Shown one piece after another: positions 51,318 through 59,451 of a stretch of DNA of 64,000 bases (position 1 is the stretch's first letter; every line of letters begins with the position of its first letter). The stretch covers positions 186,001 to 250,000 of the forward strand of contig NZ_JAKCFB010000002.1 in assembly GCF_024198235.1 (NCBI RefSeq). The letters are read 5' to 3'. The notes beneath the pieces were generated by a model, which searched no databases, was not told where the DNA came from, and worked only from the letters and a program-made list of their open reading frames with translations. The position numbers were made by a program, and so were the translations under genes. The DNA is from Myxococcus dinghuensis. GTDB lineage: Bacteria > Myxococcota > Myxococcia > Myxococcales > Myxococcaceae.

Positions 51318-53487
51318 ACGCCACCACCAGTCGCGTGAAGTCGTCCGCAACCTCGTCCACCTTCTCCAGGTTCCAGAACTGGAAGAGGCCCACGCTCAAG
51401 CCCTTCCACCGGGCGACCGCGCCCACGTTGTGGGCGGAGGCGTCCTCACGCGTGAGCGCGGTGGAGTCGAGAATCTGCCCGCGCTGGTTGCCGAAGGTGC
51501 GGAGCCCCTGCCGGTATTGCAGGTAGAGCCAGTCGGTGGGATGGAAGCGCAACTGGAAGTAGCTGGCGAAGTGGTAGTAGTCCGCGCCGGGACCGCCATA
51601 CCCCTCCGCCTCGCCGCCGGAGACGTCCGCGCGGAGGAACCCCGCCGCCAGGGAGAAGCGCTCCAGCACCGGCAGGCCCCGGGGGCGCCACGACGCGACG
51701 TCCAGCGACTGGAGGAACAGCCTCCGGCCGAACCCGAGCGAGTTGTAGTAGGCCGAGTACCACAGGCTGAGCGGCCCCCAGGAGCCCCCCAACCGCGTCC
51801 CGAGGCCCAGGCGCGTCTGCTCCAGCGGGGCGAAGTCCGACTGGAGGTTGAGCACGGAGTCGGCCCGCCGCAGTTGGTAGCCGGCGATGACGTAGACATC
51901 CGCGGAGAGGAGGAACGGCCCTTCACGGCGCTGCACGTTCGCCGTCACGCCCTCGCGCGCGAACACGGGCGGCAGCACCTTCTGGTCGAAGCCCGCGAGG
52001 CCGCCGTAGCTGTGGTGGAACAGCGGCTCCGCGCCGAAGGGCACCAGCACCTTGCCCGCCTTGGCGGAGACCTTCACCGGCCAGTCCTCGCCGCTGACGC
52101 GGTAGCCGACCTCCCAGAACTGGAGCGACAGCATCTCCAGCGTGAGCGTCACCGGGTCCGACGTGGACTGACGCGTCAGGAAGAGGAAGTGGTGGTAGCT
52201 GCGCAGCGCGTTCGACGCCCCGCCCTGGAACGGCTGGTCGTTGTAGCCCAGGCGCTCGTAGTTGAGGTCGAAGCGCCCGTTGAGCGTGAGCGAGCCGAGC
52301 ACGGGGAAGGTGCCGAGCTGGACACCCGGCGGAGGCCCACCCGAGGACGCGGCGGGGCGCTCGGCGGGGGGAGGCGCCGCCACGGCGACGGCCGGAGCGG
52401 GAGACGGAGCGGTGGCCACGGCGGGCTTCGCGGCCCCGTGCGCGCCCCCGTCGATCCATCGGGCCAGGAGCGCGAGCTCCGCGCTCCCCTGCTCCCACAC
52501 CGCGCCGCCCTGGTGGGCGTCACCGCGCGCGCGTTGATACAGCAGGCTCGTGGCCACGGAGCCGGGCGTCACCAGGGCCAACACGGTCCGCAGGTGCGGC
52601 TCGGGCTCCGAGCCGGCCACGTAGCGCGTGGACCCGGCGAAGCCATCCGCCGCGTGGCAGCCCGCGCAGCCCGCCAGGAGCTGCTCGTGGATGCGGGGAG
52701 CGAACCGGAGCGTATCGTCGGAGACGGCGGGCGCCGCGGGAGCGTCCACCGCCTGTGCGACGGGAGCCGCGGGAGCGTCCACCGCCTGTGCGACGGGAGT
52801 CGGCGGCGGAGGGGAAGCCTCCGCCACGCGCGCGGGCGCGGACGGCTCGGAGGAGGTCGCCACCGTCGAGGGGCGCGCGGAAGCGGAAGGGGCCGGAGGC
52901 GGTGGGGCCTCCACGGCCACGGCGACGGCACGACCCGCGGGCGCGCCGGCGTCGATCCACTTCACCAGCGTGGCGTACTCCGGTGACTCCGCCGCGAGCG
53001 ACTTCTTGCCGCCATGGAGGGTGGCGCCGGTCCCCTTCTTGAGCAGGGGACTCTGCGCGGCGGCATCCACCTTCACGAAGCGCAGCGTGCTCTCGAGGTC
53101 CGAGCCATCACCGCGCAGCACCCAGCGCGTCTTCCCGGCCATGCCCTCGGGGCGATGGCAGGAGCCACACCGGGCCGCGAGGATGGGCCGGGCGTCGTCC
53201 GCGAACGTCGGGCCACGAGGTCGCGCCGCGGCGCCTGGCCGGGGCGCGGACGGGGTCGCCACCGGTGGGGTCGTCGCCCCGGTCGGCGCGGTGGGCGCCC
53301 CCGGTGACTCGGGGGAGCCCGCGTCCGCGCTGCCCTGGCCCGAGGGCGCGGGCGTGGGAGGTCGCTGGATGCCCAGCCGCTCCTGGAGCTGCCGGCGCTT
53401 CTCCTCCTGGGTCTGCGCGCGCGCGGGCGTCGCCGTGGCGAACAGGAGCACGCACATCCCCAGGGAGCCCAGGTCAACGAGGCGCAT
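51307..53487 (-). CDS. outer-membrane beta-barrel fused to two monoheme cytochrome domains
   Basis: 726 aa from ATG 53487. Signal peptide to PARAQTQ, a short coiled segment (EEKRRQLQERLGIQR), Pro/Ala linker, monoheme domain 1 (RCGSCHRPEGMAGKTRWVLR, Cys ~107), a Pro/Ala/Val linker with an 11-residue repeat, monoheme domain 2 (GCAGCHAADGFAGSTRYVAG, Cys ~274), another linker, then from ~395 an outer-membrane barrel with alternating aromatic strands (LTLNGRFDLNYERLGYND, VNLLQ-free; GYRVSGEDWPVKVSAKAGKV, LWYSAYYNSLGFGRRLFLQS) and a terminal F (VVAYEF). It resembles a porin-cytochrome conduit in one chain. Overlaps both neighbours (11 and 14 bp). Confidence 0.85.
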   Translation of the reverse strand: MRLVDLGSLGMCVLLFATATPARAQTQEEKRRQLQERLGIQRPPTPAPSGQGSADAGSPESPGAPTAPTGATTPPVATPSAPRPGAAARPRGPTFADDARPILAARCGSCHRPEGMAGKTRWVLRGDGSDLESTLRFVKVDAAAQSPLLKKGTGATLHGGKKSLAAESPEYATLVKWIDAGAPAGRAVAVAVEAPPPPAPSASARPSTVATSSEPSAPARVAEASPPPPTPVAQAVDAPAAPVAQAVDAPAAPAVSDDTLRFAPRIHEQLLAGCAGCHAADGFAGSTRYVAGSEPEPHLRTVLALVTPGSVATSLLYQRARGDAHQGGAVWEQGSAELALLARWIDGGAHGAAKPAVATAPSPAPAVAVAAPPPAERPAASSGGPPPGVQLGTFPVLGSLTLNGRFDLNYERLGYNDQPFQGGASNALRSYHHFLFLTRQSTSDPVTLTLEMLSLQFWEVGYRVSGEDWPVKVSAKAGKVLVPFGAEPLFHHSYGGLAGFDQKVLPPVFAREGVTANVQRREGPFLLSADVYVIAGYQLRRADSVLNLQSDFAPLEQTRLGLGTRLGGSWGPLSLWYSAYYNSLGFGRRLFLQSLDVASWRPRGLPVLERFSLAAGFLRADVSGGEAEGYGGPGADYYHFASYFQLRFHPTDWLYLQYRQGLRTFGNQRGQILDSTALTREDASAHNVGAVARWKGLSVGLFQFWNLEKVDEVADDFTRLVVAYEF
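52733..52798. repeat. 33-bp tandem duplication in the linker of the barrel-cytochrome gene
   Basis: Two adjacent copies of a 33-bp unit (GCCGCGGGAGCGTCCACCGC and 13 more bases) at 52733-52765 and 52766-52798 encode the repeated linker PVAQAVDAPAA on the minus strand. In-frame linker expansion by slippage is the likely origin. Confidence 0.85.
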
Positions 53488-53833
53488 GGCAGGCCTCGCA
53501 GCGCATGGAGGCCGGCGCCTTGGCGGCCCGGCCATCGTGGCAGCTTCCACAGTAGCGGCCCTCCCGCATGTCCTGGTGGGTGAAGCCCAGCGGAGCCTGG
53601 GGGAACACCCCGGGATGACAGGTGTAGCAACGCTGCGTCTCGTGAGCCCAGTGCGAGAACCGCGCGGGGACGGGCGCCGCGCGTGGCTCGAGCGGCGGGA
53701 GCCGGACATCCTGGGGCGTATTGACCGCCAGGATGGGGGACGCGAAGAGCAGCGGCACGACGAGCGCCACCCACCATCGCCAGCGCTGAAGCACGGCCCG
53801 CGCACCCTGGGCCCCGGGAGTCCGAGTGCTCAT
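53474..53833 (-). CDS. triheme periplasmic cytochrome c3/c7-like
   Basis: 119 aa. N-terminal hydrophobic segment (WVALVVPLLFASPILA) acts as signal or anchor. Three CXXCH motifs start at residues 69, 95 and 112 (RCYTCHPGVF, YCGSCHDGRAAKAP, MRCEACH), with the extra axial histidines F-S-H-W-A-H, giving the c7/c3 pattern FxHxxHxxxxCxxCH. It should shuttle electrons in the periplasm between the membrane quinol dehydrogenase and the barrel complex. Overlaps the upstream small gene by 4 bp and the barrel gene by 14 bp. Confidence 0.88.
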   Translation of the reverse strand: MSTRTPGAQGARAVLQRWRWWVALVVPLLFASPILAVNTPQDVRLPPLEPRAAPVPARFSHWAHETQRCYTCHPGVFPQAPLGFTHQDMREGRYCGSCHDGRAAKAPASMRCEACHAPR

Positions 53834-54027
53834 AGCGCCTTGCGCTCCTGGAGGATCTTCCAGACGGTCACCCCGTAGAGACAGACGCCCAGCAGCACCA
53901 GCGGCACCCCGACCGCCGTGAACACCACGAAGGTGATGGGCGACCAGAACAGGGTGGTGAAGAGCTGGACCAGGAGCCCCGCCAGCACGAGCAGGGCCGC
54001 CCTCCGGATGCGCTTCTCGTGGGTCAT
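53830..54027 (-). CDS. small membrane protein in cytochrome operon
   Basis: 65 aa from ATG 54027, two membrane helices (AALLVLAGLLVQLFTTLFW and FVVFTAVGVPLVLLGVCLYG) and charged ends. No heme motif. It overlaps the preceding and following genes by 4 bp each, so it is certainly translated with them; it may be a subunit or assembly factor of the quinol dehydrogenase. No family recognised. Confidence 0.7.
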   Translation of the reverse strand: MTHEKRIRRAALLVLAGLLVQLFTTLFWSPITFVVFTAVGVPLVLLGVCLYGVTVWKILQERKAL

Positions 54028-54653
54028 GGTCGTCGCTCCGGCAGCCAGAAGTTCTGGGCCTTCACGCCCTCCAGGTCGTGCGCGAGGTCGTGGCAGCCCA
54101 GGCACGACTTCGCGCCACTCTGGAGCTCCGCCTGGAGGTCCTGGTGTGGGGGGGCCTCCAGGAAGCTCCGCGCGTCGCTGTGGCAGTGCAGGCAGTTGTA
54201 GTTGGGGTACGGCTGATAGAGCTTGGGCCGCTCGGGGATGGTGCCGAAGTAGTGGACCCAGACGTGCTTGAGGCCGTTGAGCTTCGCCTTCGCGTCACCG
54301 AAGAGGGCGTAGTCCGTGTGGCACGCGTAGCAGGTGGTGTCCCGGCTGATGAGCCGCTTCTGGTAGTGGACCGCCGACAGCGCCGTGGGGTTGTCCACGA
54401 AGAGGCTCTTGCCGTACGGCTCCATCTCGTGACAGCTCATGCAGAACTGCGTCTGGGACGATTCGCGCACGCCCACCGCCACCCCGGCGCCGGTGACGAC
54501 CAGCGGGAGGATGGCCAGGCCGGCGAGCAACACCAGTCGCCCCAGATGGCTCGCGGTGAGGACTCCCGCCGCGGAGGCAATCAGCGCGACCAAGACCGCC
54601 ACGGCGATGACAATCACTATCAAGAGGGTGGGCAGGCGGCACCTCGCTCCCAC
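54024..54653 (-). CDS. tetraheme quinol dehydrogenase, NapC/NirT/NrfH/CymA family
   Basis: 209 aa starting at GTG 54653 (start uncertain; the first ten residues are not conserved). Two hydrophobic helices (about 8-30 and 38-61), then four CXXCH motifs beginning at residues 71, 108, 154 and 184: CMSCHEMEPYGKSLF, CYACHTDYALFGDAKAK, YNCLHCHSDAR, CLGCHDLAHDL. The NapC-type text CMSCHEM and SxHY (SAVHYQKRLISRDTTCYAC) plus KHVWVHYFGTIPERPKLYQP identify the family, which oxidises menaquinol and passes electrons to periplasmic partners. First gene of the six-gene cytochrome operon. Confidence 0.93.
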   Translation of the reverse strand: MGARCRLPTLLIVIVIAVAVLVALIASAAGVLTASHLGRLVLLAGLAILPLVVTGAGVAVGVRESSQTQFCMSCHEMEPYGKSLFVDNPTALSAVHYQKRLISRDTTCYACHTDYALFGDAKAKLNGLKHVWVHYFGTIPERPKLYQPYPNYNCLHCHSDARSFLEAPPHQDLQAELQSGAKSCLGCHDLAHDLEGVKAQNFWLPERRP

Positions 54654-54874
54654 CTCTCTACAGGAGCCTCATGGCCGCGTGAACCCACAATGACGTCTCA
54701 ACGCCAAATCATGCGTCGCCACGCCAGATGCCCGGCCAATGACACGCAAAATCTGCACGACGTATCCGGTGAGCGCAAAACCTGCGCGCCATCCGGCTCC
54801 GAGGCTCGACGTCGTGGGAAGGCCCGCCCGCGAATCCAGCGAGGCGGGCCCTCGACCACCGGAGCCTCAGGGAC
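54654..54874 (-). terminator. M48 gene terminator and presumed promoter of the cytochrome operon
   Basis: 221 bp between two minus-strand genes. GGCCCGCC (54821-54828) and GGCGGGCC (54843-54850) form an 8-bp stem with 14-nt loop just past the M48 stop, followed by TTCCC in the direction of transcription. Nearer the tetraheme start the DNA becomes noticeably A/T-richer (54690-54780), where the operon promoter should lie. I see no convincing Fnr, Crp or sigma-54 site. Confidence 0.42.
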
Positions 54875-56722
54875 TCACGCCGCCCGCGAGTTCGCCTGGT
54901 GCTCCCGCATCACCTTGTGGCGACCGAGGTAGCGCTCGAAGGCGCGCAGCAGCGCGTCCGGGTCCTGCAGCTTGCTCAAGCAGATGGAGCGCTTGAGCTT
55001 GGAGCGCCCCTCGCCGGAGATCTGCAGGTCCAGGTACTTCTTGAACATGCGCTCGGCGGTGGCGGCGGAGGCCACCTCGTCGAAGTGGACGGGGGCCTCC
55101 CACTCCTCGTAGCTCACCTGCGCGAAGTCCATGCGGGCCTCGAACCCGGGCTCCTTGCCCTCGAAGGTGAGCGGCGGGAAGTGCTTCTCCACGTGCTCCC
55201 GCTCCGCGTCCGTGGCCGGCTCGTAGCGGTAGGCCAGCGCCAGGTCGTGCGCCTCGGAGAAGCGCGCCTCGTAGACGCCCCACAGCCGGCCCTCGATGCC
55301 GTCCGCGTCCAGGATGGTGGTGGCCCACGAGGACGCCACGGGCTCGAGCAGCACCTGGGTCATGTCCTCCGACGACAGGCGCGCGCCCACGTTCTCCATG
55401 CGCACGGCGAGGGGCGGATGGGAGTCGAACGGGTGCGGCGTCACGGCGCCGATGAGGTCCTCGTTCACGGCGTCCGACTGGGCATACTCGGAGAAGCCGT
55501 GGGAGACCCGCTGCGCGATGGCCACCGCCTCGTGCTGCGCGTCGTGGGCGAAGAGCTTCGCCTCCACGCGGTCCCGGAAGCTGGAGTAGGCGCCCACCTT
55601 CACCAGCGAGCGGGCGATGTCCTGCCCCGACGTGACCCCCGCCGCGAGCCGGTCCGCCGCGAGCTCGCTGGCGCGCCGGCTGCGGCCCAGCGACAGCTCG
55701 AACAGCCCGCGATAGGCACGCATGAAGTAGAAGACGGGCCGCGTCAGCCCCCCCTCATGCAGCGCCCGGAGGTAGTCACCGAAGTGCGCGAGCATCGGCG
55801 CCAGGCGCTTGCTGTGGCCCGTGTCGCCGCCCAACAGGTGTCCCATCTCGTGCGCCAGCACGGCCTCCGCCTCCGAGCGCTCGAGCAGGCGCAGCAGGGA
55901 GATGCTCACGAAGAGCGTGCGGCCGGAGAGGGTGCGCTCGCCCACGCGGACGTCGTGCTCGGTGACGAAGAAGTTCGCGTCGATGCCCGCGAGGATGTGG
56001 TCGGGGGGACGGGTCTGGAGCTTGCGGCACAGGTCCCGCACGCAATCCCACAGCTCCGGGGCGCCCTCCTCGGTGACCTCCTCCGCCTCCACGTCGAAGT
56101 CCATGGACGGGCGGCGGAAGATGGCCACCACCACCATGAACACGGCGGCGCCCGCCAGGAGCGCCATGCAGAGGATGAGCTTGGGGGAGTAGCGCTGGAG
56201 CCACAGCGCCGTCACCCAGTACGACAGCCACACGAGCAACGCGCCCTGTCCCAGCACCTGCAACGCGCCGGTGATGCGCAAGAGCACCCAGCCCACCACG
56301 AAGCTGCCGTACTGGAAGGGGCGCGAGACGAACGCGGCCAGGCCGCACAGGAGCGCGATGAGGGTGGAGGCGAGCGCCAACCCCAGCAAGGCCCAGGAGC
56401 CGCTGTTCGCCCACCCGTACTGCTTCACGTCCGAGCAGGCCTCCCCGAGGCTGTTGCGGAGGTTCGTCAGCTCCTCGTCGTCACCCAGGCACGCCGCCGA
56501 GGCGGGCACCGCGCGGAAGAAGGCCAGGGCCTCCTGGCGCTCCGTCTCACTGGATTTCGTGTCCTGGGCAATCTGCTTCTCGACGGCCTCCAGCACCTGC
56601 GCATCGAACCGGTTCGTCGCGTGAGCGGAGAACCAGAGTCCGAAGAGCGGCAGCGCGAAGAGCCACAGGACGGGCAACACATAACTGCGAACGACGCCGG
56701 GGGATTTGGGGGACGAGGACAT
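54875..56722 (-). CDS. M48-family membrane metalloprotease
   Basis: 615 aa from ATG 56722. Helices at ~12-33 and at ~135-235 (four or so), then the catalytic part: the zinc site AEAVLAHEMGHLLGGDTGHS (HEMGH), ELAADRLAAGVTSGQDIAR (third zinc ligand Glu), and THPHPFDSHPPLAVRMENVG-like (TPHPFDSHPPLAVRMENV) of the HtpX/Ste24 group. The C-terminal 120 residues are a unique acidic/helical addition (EREHVEKHFPPLTFEGKEPG, RMFKKYLDLQISGEGRSKLK). A membrane-quality-control peptidase is the known role of relatives. Confidence 0.88.
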   Translation of the reverse strand: MSSSPKSPGVVRSYVLPVLWLFALPLFGLWFSAHATNRFDAQVLEAVEKQIAQDTKSSETERQEALAFFRAVPASAACLGDDEELTNLRNSLGEACSDVKQYGWANSGSWALLGLALASTLIALLCGLAAFVSRPFQYGSFVVGWVLLRITGALQVLGQGALLVWLSYWVTALWLQRYSPKLILCMALLAGAAVFMVVVAIFRRPSMDFDVEAEEVTEEGAPELWDCVRDLCRKLQTRPPDHILAGIDANFFVTEHDVRVGERTLSGRTLFVSISLLRLLERSEAEAVLAHEMGHLLGGDTGHSKRLAPMLAHFGDYLRALHEGGLTRPVFYFMRAYRGLFELSLGRSRRASELAADRLAAGVTSGQDIARSLVKVGAYSSFRDRVEAKLFAHDAQHEAVAIAQRVSHGFSEYAQSDAVNEDLIGAVTPHPFDSHPPLAVRMENVGARLSSEDMTQVLLEPVASSWATTILDADGIEGRLWGVYEARFSEAHDLALAYRYEPATDAEREHVEKHFPPLTFEGKEPGFEARMDFAQVSYEEWEAPVHFDEVASAATAERMFKKYLDLQISGEGRSKLKRSICLSKLQDPDALLRAFERYLGRHKVMREHQANSRAA

Positions 56723-56912
56723 GGCAGAGCTCGCCCGCGAGGATACCGCACCGCACATCACGCGCCCTACTCCCGCTCGTGTGTCCCCGAGGCTCGACGG
56801 GACACGGCCCCCGCACACCCGGACATCCCGGGACACCTCTCCGGAAGCCAGGGCACGCGGGGAACGCCGCTGCCCGGGCCGCTCGACGGGGCCCGGGCAG
56901 CGCGAGGGTGAC

Positions 56913-58076
56913 TCAGAGGCCGTCGTGGTAGCAGAAGCCGTAGCCGCGGTCGAAGCCGCCACCGGAGAGCGGGTAGCTCATGTAGCCCAGCTCCTCACCC
57001 GCGCCGCACTCGGAACGGGCGCGGCGGTAGGGGTGGCACTCGCCGAGCCCGTCGCGGTTCAGGTCCACGCACACGCCGCGGGCGCCCTCGGCGCCGCAGA
57101 ACTCGGCGAAGTTGACGCTGCAGTTCTGGCCGATGGGCGCCGGGTCGAACGCGAAGCCGATCGGCTCGAGGACGGACTGCTCGATGCACAGGCCATACAC
57201 GCCGCAGACGGTGCCGGAGGGGCAGCCGGGGTTGGCCGCCATGAAGTCACACGTCTTGAGGCACTGGGCGTCGTCCGACAGCAGGTCGGTGCAGGCATAG
57301 CCCTGCTCGCAGTCCGTCGACGCCAGCTCGTACGCGCTCGGGGCGGCCGTCTTGGTGCAGGCCTCGCCCTGGACCTTGGTCCCCAGCGCGCGCTCCAGCG
57401 TACCGTCCGTCGCCGCGTAGTCGTCCGGGACGCAGGCGGTGTCCGGCAGGTTGGCCGTCAGCGAGCCCTGGCGGGGATCACACCCGCCCTGGCGCACCGT
57501 GTTCCACGTCGCGAAGCGGAGCCACCGGCACTCGCCGCCCGGCACCACCGCGCTGCCGAAGTAGGGCGCGTTGAACGGCGCGGCGTCCGCCGCCTCGCGC
57601 AGCGTCACGTTCGCCAGCGCGCCGATGGTCTGCTGCGGCGACAGCTTCACCGCCAGGAGGAGCGTGCCGGAGTCGGCGACGAAGAACTTCTCCCCCGGGC
57701 TCCCCACGTCCTGGTAGCCATAGACACACCGCTCGCACGTGAAGAGGTTGCCGCCCCCCACGGACAGGTCATACAGACCGGGCGCCGTGTTCAGGTCCAG
57801 GCGGATGCGCGCCAGGTCCGCGAACGCCGGGTCGCCGAAGCTGTTGAAGTTGCCCCGATAGGTCGGCTGCTGCGCGTAGATGGTCGGCGTCAGCTCGATG
57901 CCGTTGGCCAGCTCGCCCATCGTGATTTCGGTACAACCCGCGGGGGGCTGGAGCAACTGCGCCTGCGCCTCCACCGACTTGATCTCCTCCTGCTCGGGAG
58001 CGGGCTTCTGGGCCGGCTCCTGACCACAGCCGACCAGACCCGCCACGAGCATCGCGCCCCAACCCCAGCCCTTCAT
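56913..58076 (-). CDS. cysteine-rich secreted lipoprotein
   Basis: 387 aa from ATG 58076 with GGAAGG 5 nt upstream. Lipobox LVGC. The first half is beta-rich (ALANVTLREAADAAPFN, GLYDLSVGGGNLFTCERCVY); the second half is Cys-rich with EGF-like/notch-like spacing (GDACTKTAAPS-like: VQGEACTKTAAPSAYELAS, DCEQGYACTDLLSDDAQCLK, CDFMAANPGCPSGTVCGVYG, ARGVCVDLNRDGLGECHPYR), as in many Myxococcales surface lipoproteins. Cys-patterned tails may form disulfide-linked knobs. No enzyme motif seen. Confidence 0.75.
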   Translation of the reverse strand: MKGWGWGAMLVAGLVGCGQEPAQKPAPEQEEIKSVEAQAQLLQPPAGCTEITMGELANGIELTPTIYAQQPTYRGNFNSFGDPAFADLARIRLDLNTAPGLYDLSVGGGNLFTCERCVYGYQDVGSPGEKFFVADSGTLLLAVKLSPQQTIGALANVTLREAADAAPFNAPYFGSAVVPGGECRWLRFATWNTVRQGGCDPRQGSLTANLPDTACVPDDYAATDGTLERALGTKVQGEACTKTAAPSAYELASTDCEQGYACTDLLSDDAQCLKTCDFMAANPGCPSGTVCGVYGLCIEQSVLEPIGFAFDPAPIGQNCSVNFAEFCGAEGARGVCVDLNRDGLGECHPYRRARSECGAGEELGYMSYPLSGGGFDRGYGFCYHDGL

Positions 58077-58338
58077 TGACCTTCCACCGATGAACGACAT
58101 GCCACGTCTCCGATTCCTCTCAGACTCGGTCCGAGATGTTGTTGCCCGAGGACACGGCCCCTCCAGGAGCCCCGTGTCACGGGTCACGAGGTGAAACGAC
58201 ACTTCGGCCGCCAGCGGGCGGAACGTGCGTCCCAGACACCCGATTCGGCCTAAGCATGGAATTAACGAAATCCCTCGTGGAATGTCGCATTTCGATTTGT
58301 GAAAGGCGGCACGGAGCAGCGGCCGGCTGGGATTCGGA

Positions 58339-58365
58339 CGCGCATTCACTTGCAGTGAATGCGCG
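58339..58365. promoter_or_regulatory. perfect 12-3-12 inverted repeat
   Basis: CGCGCATTCACT-TGC-AGTGAATGCGCG at 58339-58365. It lies 60 bp beyond the stop of the SnoaL-like gene and 263 bp upstream of the Cys-rich lipoprotein ATG, on the same strand, so it may be a terminator hairpin for the first or an operator for the second. No T-run follows on either strand. Confidence 0.5.
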
Positions 58366-58424
58366 CCAGACGCCCATCGGAGATACCCGTCAAAAAGCAA
58401 CGACTGTCGCGAGCTGGGCGCAAG

Positions 58425-58778
58425 TCATTGCTTCGCGAGGATGGGGCGCGGATCGAAGGTGACGCGGATGCGGGTGATGCGCCCGTGCTCGACATGGCTC
58501 CAGTTGGCCACCGGCACCGCGTCACCGCCGAAGGGTTGGATCTCGAACCAGGTCAGCACGTCGTCGCCGTCCACGAAGCGGCGCACCACCGTCACGCGGG
58601 GCGAGACCTTCCACATGCCGTTGACGAGCCCCTTCACGCACGCCTCGACGCCCTCGGCGCTCCCGAGCGCGCCCACGAAGTGGACCTCGGGCGCGAGCGT
58701 GCCCCGCAGCTTCGCCTCGTCCCGGGTGTTCCAAGCATCGAAGTACGCCTGCACGACCTCCCCTGGATTGCCTGCCAT
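58425..58778 (-). CDS. SnoaL-like NTF2-fold protein
   Basis: 117 aa from ATG 58778 with GGAGGTGG upstream. NTF2-fold features of nuclear transport factor 2/SnoaL-like proteins: VVQAYFDAWNTRDEAKLRGT, LAPEVHFVGALGSAEGVEAC, VTVVRRFVDGDDVLTWFEIQ and GRITRIRVTFDPRPIL. These small proteins isomerise, hydrolyse or bind small ligands, usually as a dimer. No ligand can be named. Divergent from the cupin gene (263-bp gap). Confidence 0.85.
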   Translation of the reverse strand: MAGNPGEVVQAYFDAWNTRDEAKLRGTLAPEVHFVGALGSAEGVEACVKGLVNGMWKVSPRVTVVRRFVDGDDVLTWFEIQPFGGDAVPVANWSHVEHGRITRIRVTFDPRPILAKQ

Positions 58779-59041
58779 GCGCCACCTCCTCGAGCCCCGA
58801 CGGTGAGGTCCGTCGTGGGTGGGCACAAGGTCGCGCCGGGGCGGGACAGCGGTCTGTCAGGTTTCTGGACCGGTGCGCGGGGAGCGGGACCAGCGCCCGC
58901 TCTCCTGGCCCGCCGGGCAGCCGTGCGCCCGGGCCTCCCGAGGCGCCTGGCCCTCATCCGCCCTCGCCGGTCCCCACCTTCTTCCGAGGACCCGAGGTCG
59001 GCGCAGGCCGGCCTCCCATCTCCACAGGGGGGAACGAAACC

Positions 59042-59440
59042 ATGGCACGCGCCATCATCAAGCGAGTCAACGAGGCGGACGAGCGCCGCCCCTTCGCCGC
59101 GCACGGCGAGGCCTCCATCCTGAAGCTGGGCGAAATCACCGTGGGCCGGGGCATCTTCGAGCCCGGCTGGCGGTGGTCGAAGGACGTCAAGCCGATGGCG
59201 GGCACCGAAAGCTGCGAGGTCGTCCACACCCTCTACATCGTCTCCGGGAAGCTCCACATCCAGATGCGGGATGGCCAGGAGTTCGACCTGGGGCCGGGGG
59301 ACGTCGCGTTCATCCCGCCCGGCCACGACGCCTGGGTCGTGGGCAACGAGCCCTGCCGCGCCGTGGACTTCACCGGCGCCGAGGACTACGCGCGCCCCCA
59401 CGCTCGCCGCGGTGAGGAGGCCCAGCCCACGATGCAGTGA
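59042..59440 (+). CDS. cupin-domain protein
   Basis: 132 aa from ATG 59042 after GGGGGGAACGAAACC. The cupin motifs are FEPGWRWSKDVKPMAGTES with HTLYIVSGKLHIQMRDGQEF (motif 1 has H but lacks the first HxH pair) and GPGDVAFIPPGHDAWVVGNE (motif 2 with H). A metal site is therefore incomplete; a binding or isomerase role is more likely than dioxygenase. A cupin with this sequence style is common next to AraC regulators in proteobacteria, and one follows convergently here. Confidence 0.86.
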   Translation: MARAIIKRVNEADERRPFAAHGEASILKLGEITVGRGIFEPGWRWSKDVKPMAGTESCEVVHTLYIVSGKLHIQMRDGQEFDLGPGDVAFIPPGHDAWVVGNEPCRAVDFTGAEDYARPHARRGEEAQPTMQ

Positions 59441-59451
59441 GCCCCACGCGC

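Noticed and set aside
54654..54874. Fnr, Crp or sigma-54 site before the cytochrome operon
   Set aside because: I looked for TTGAT-N4-ATCAA and TGGCAC-N5-TTGCA patterns and found no acceptable match.
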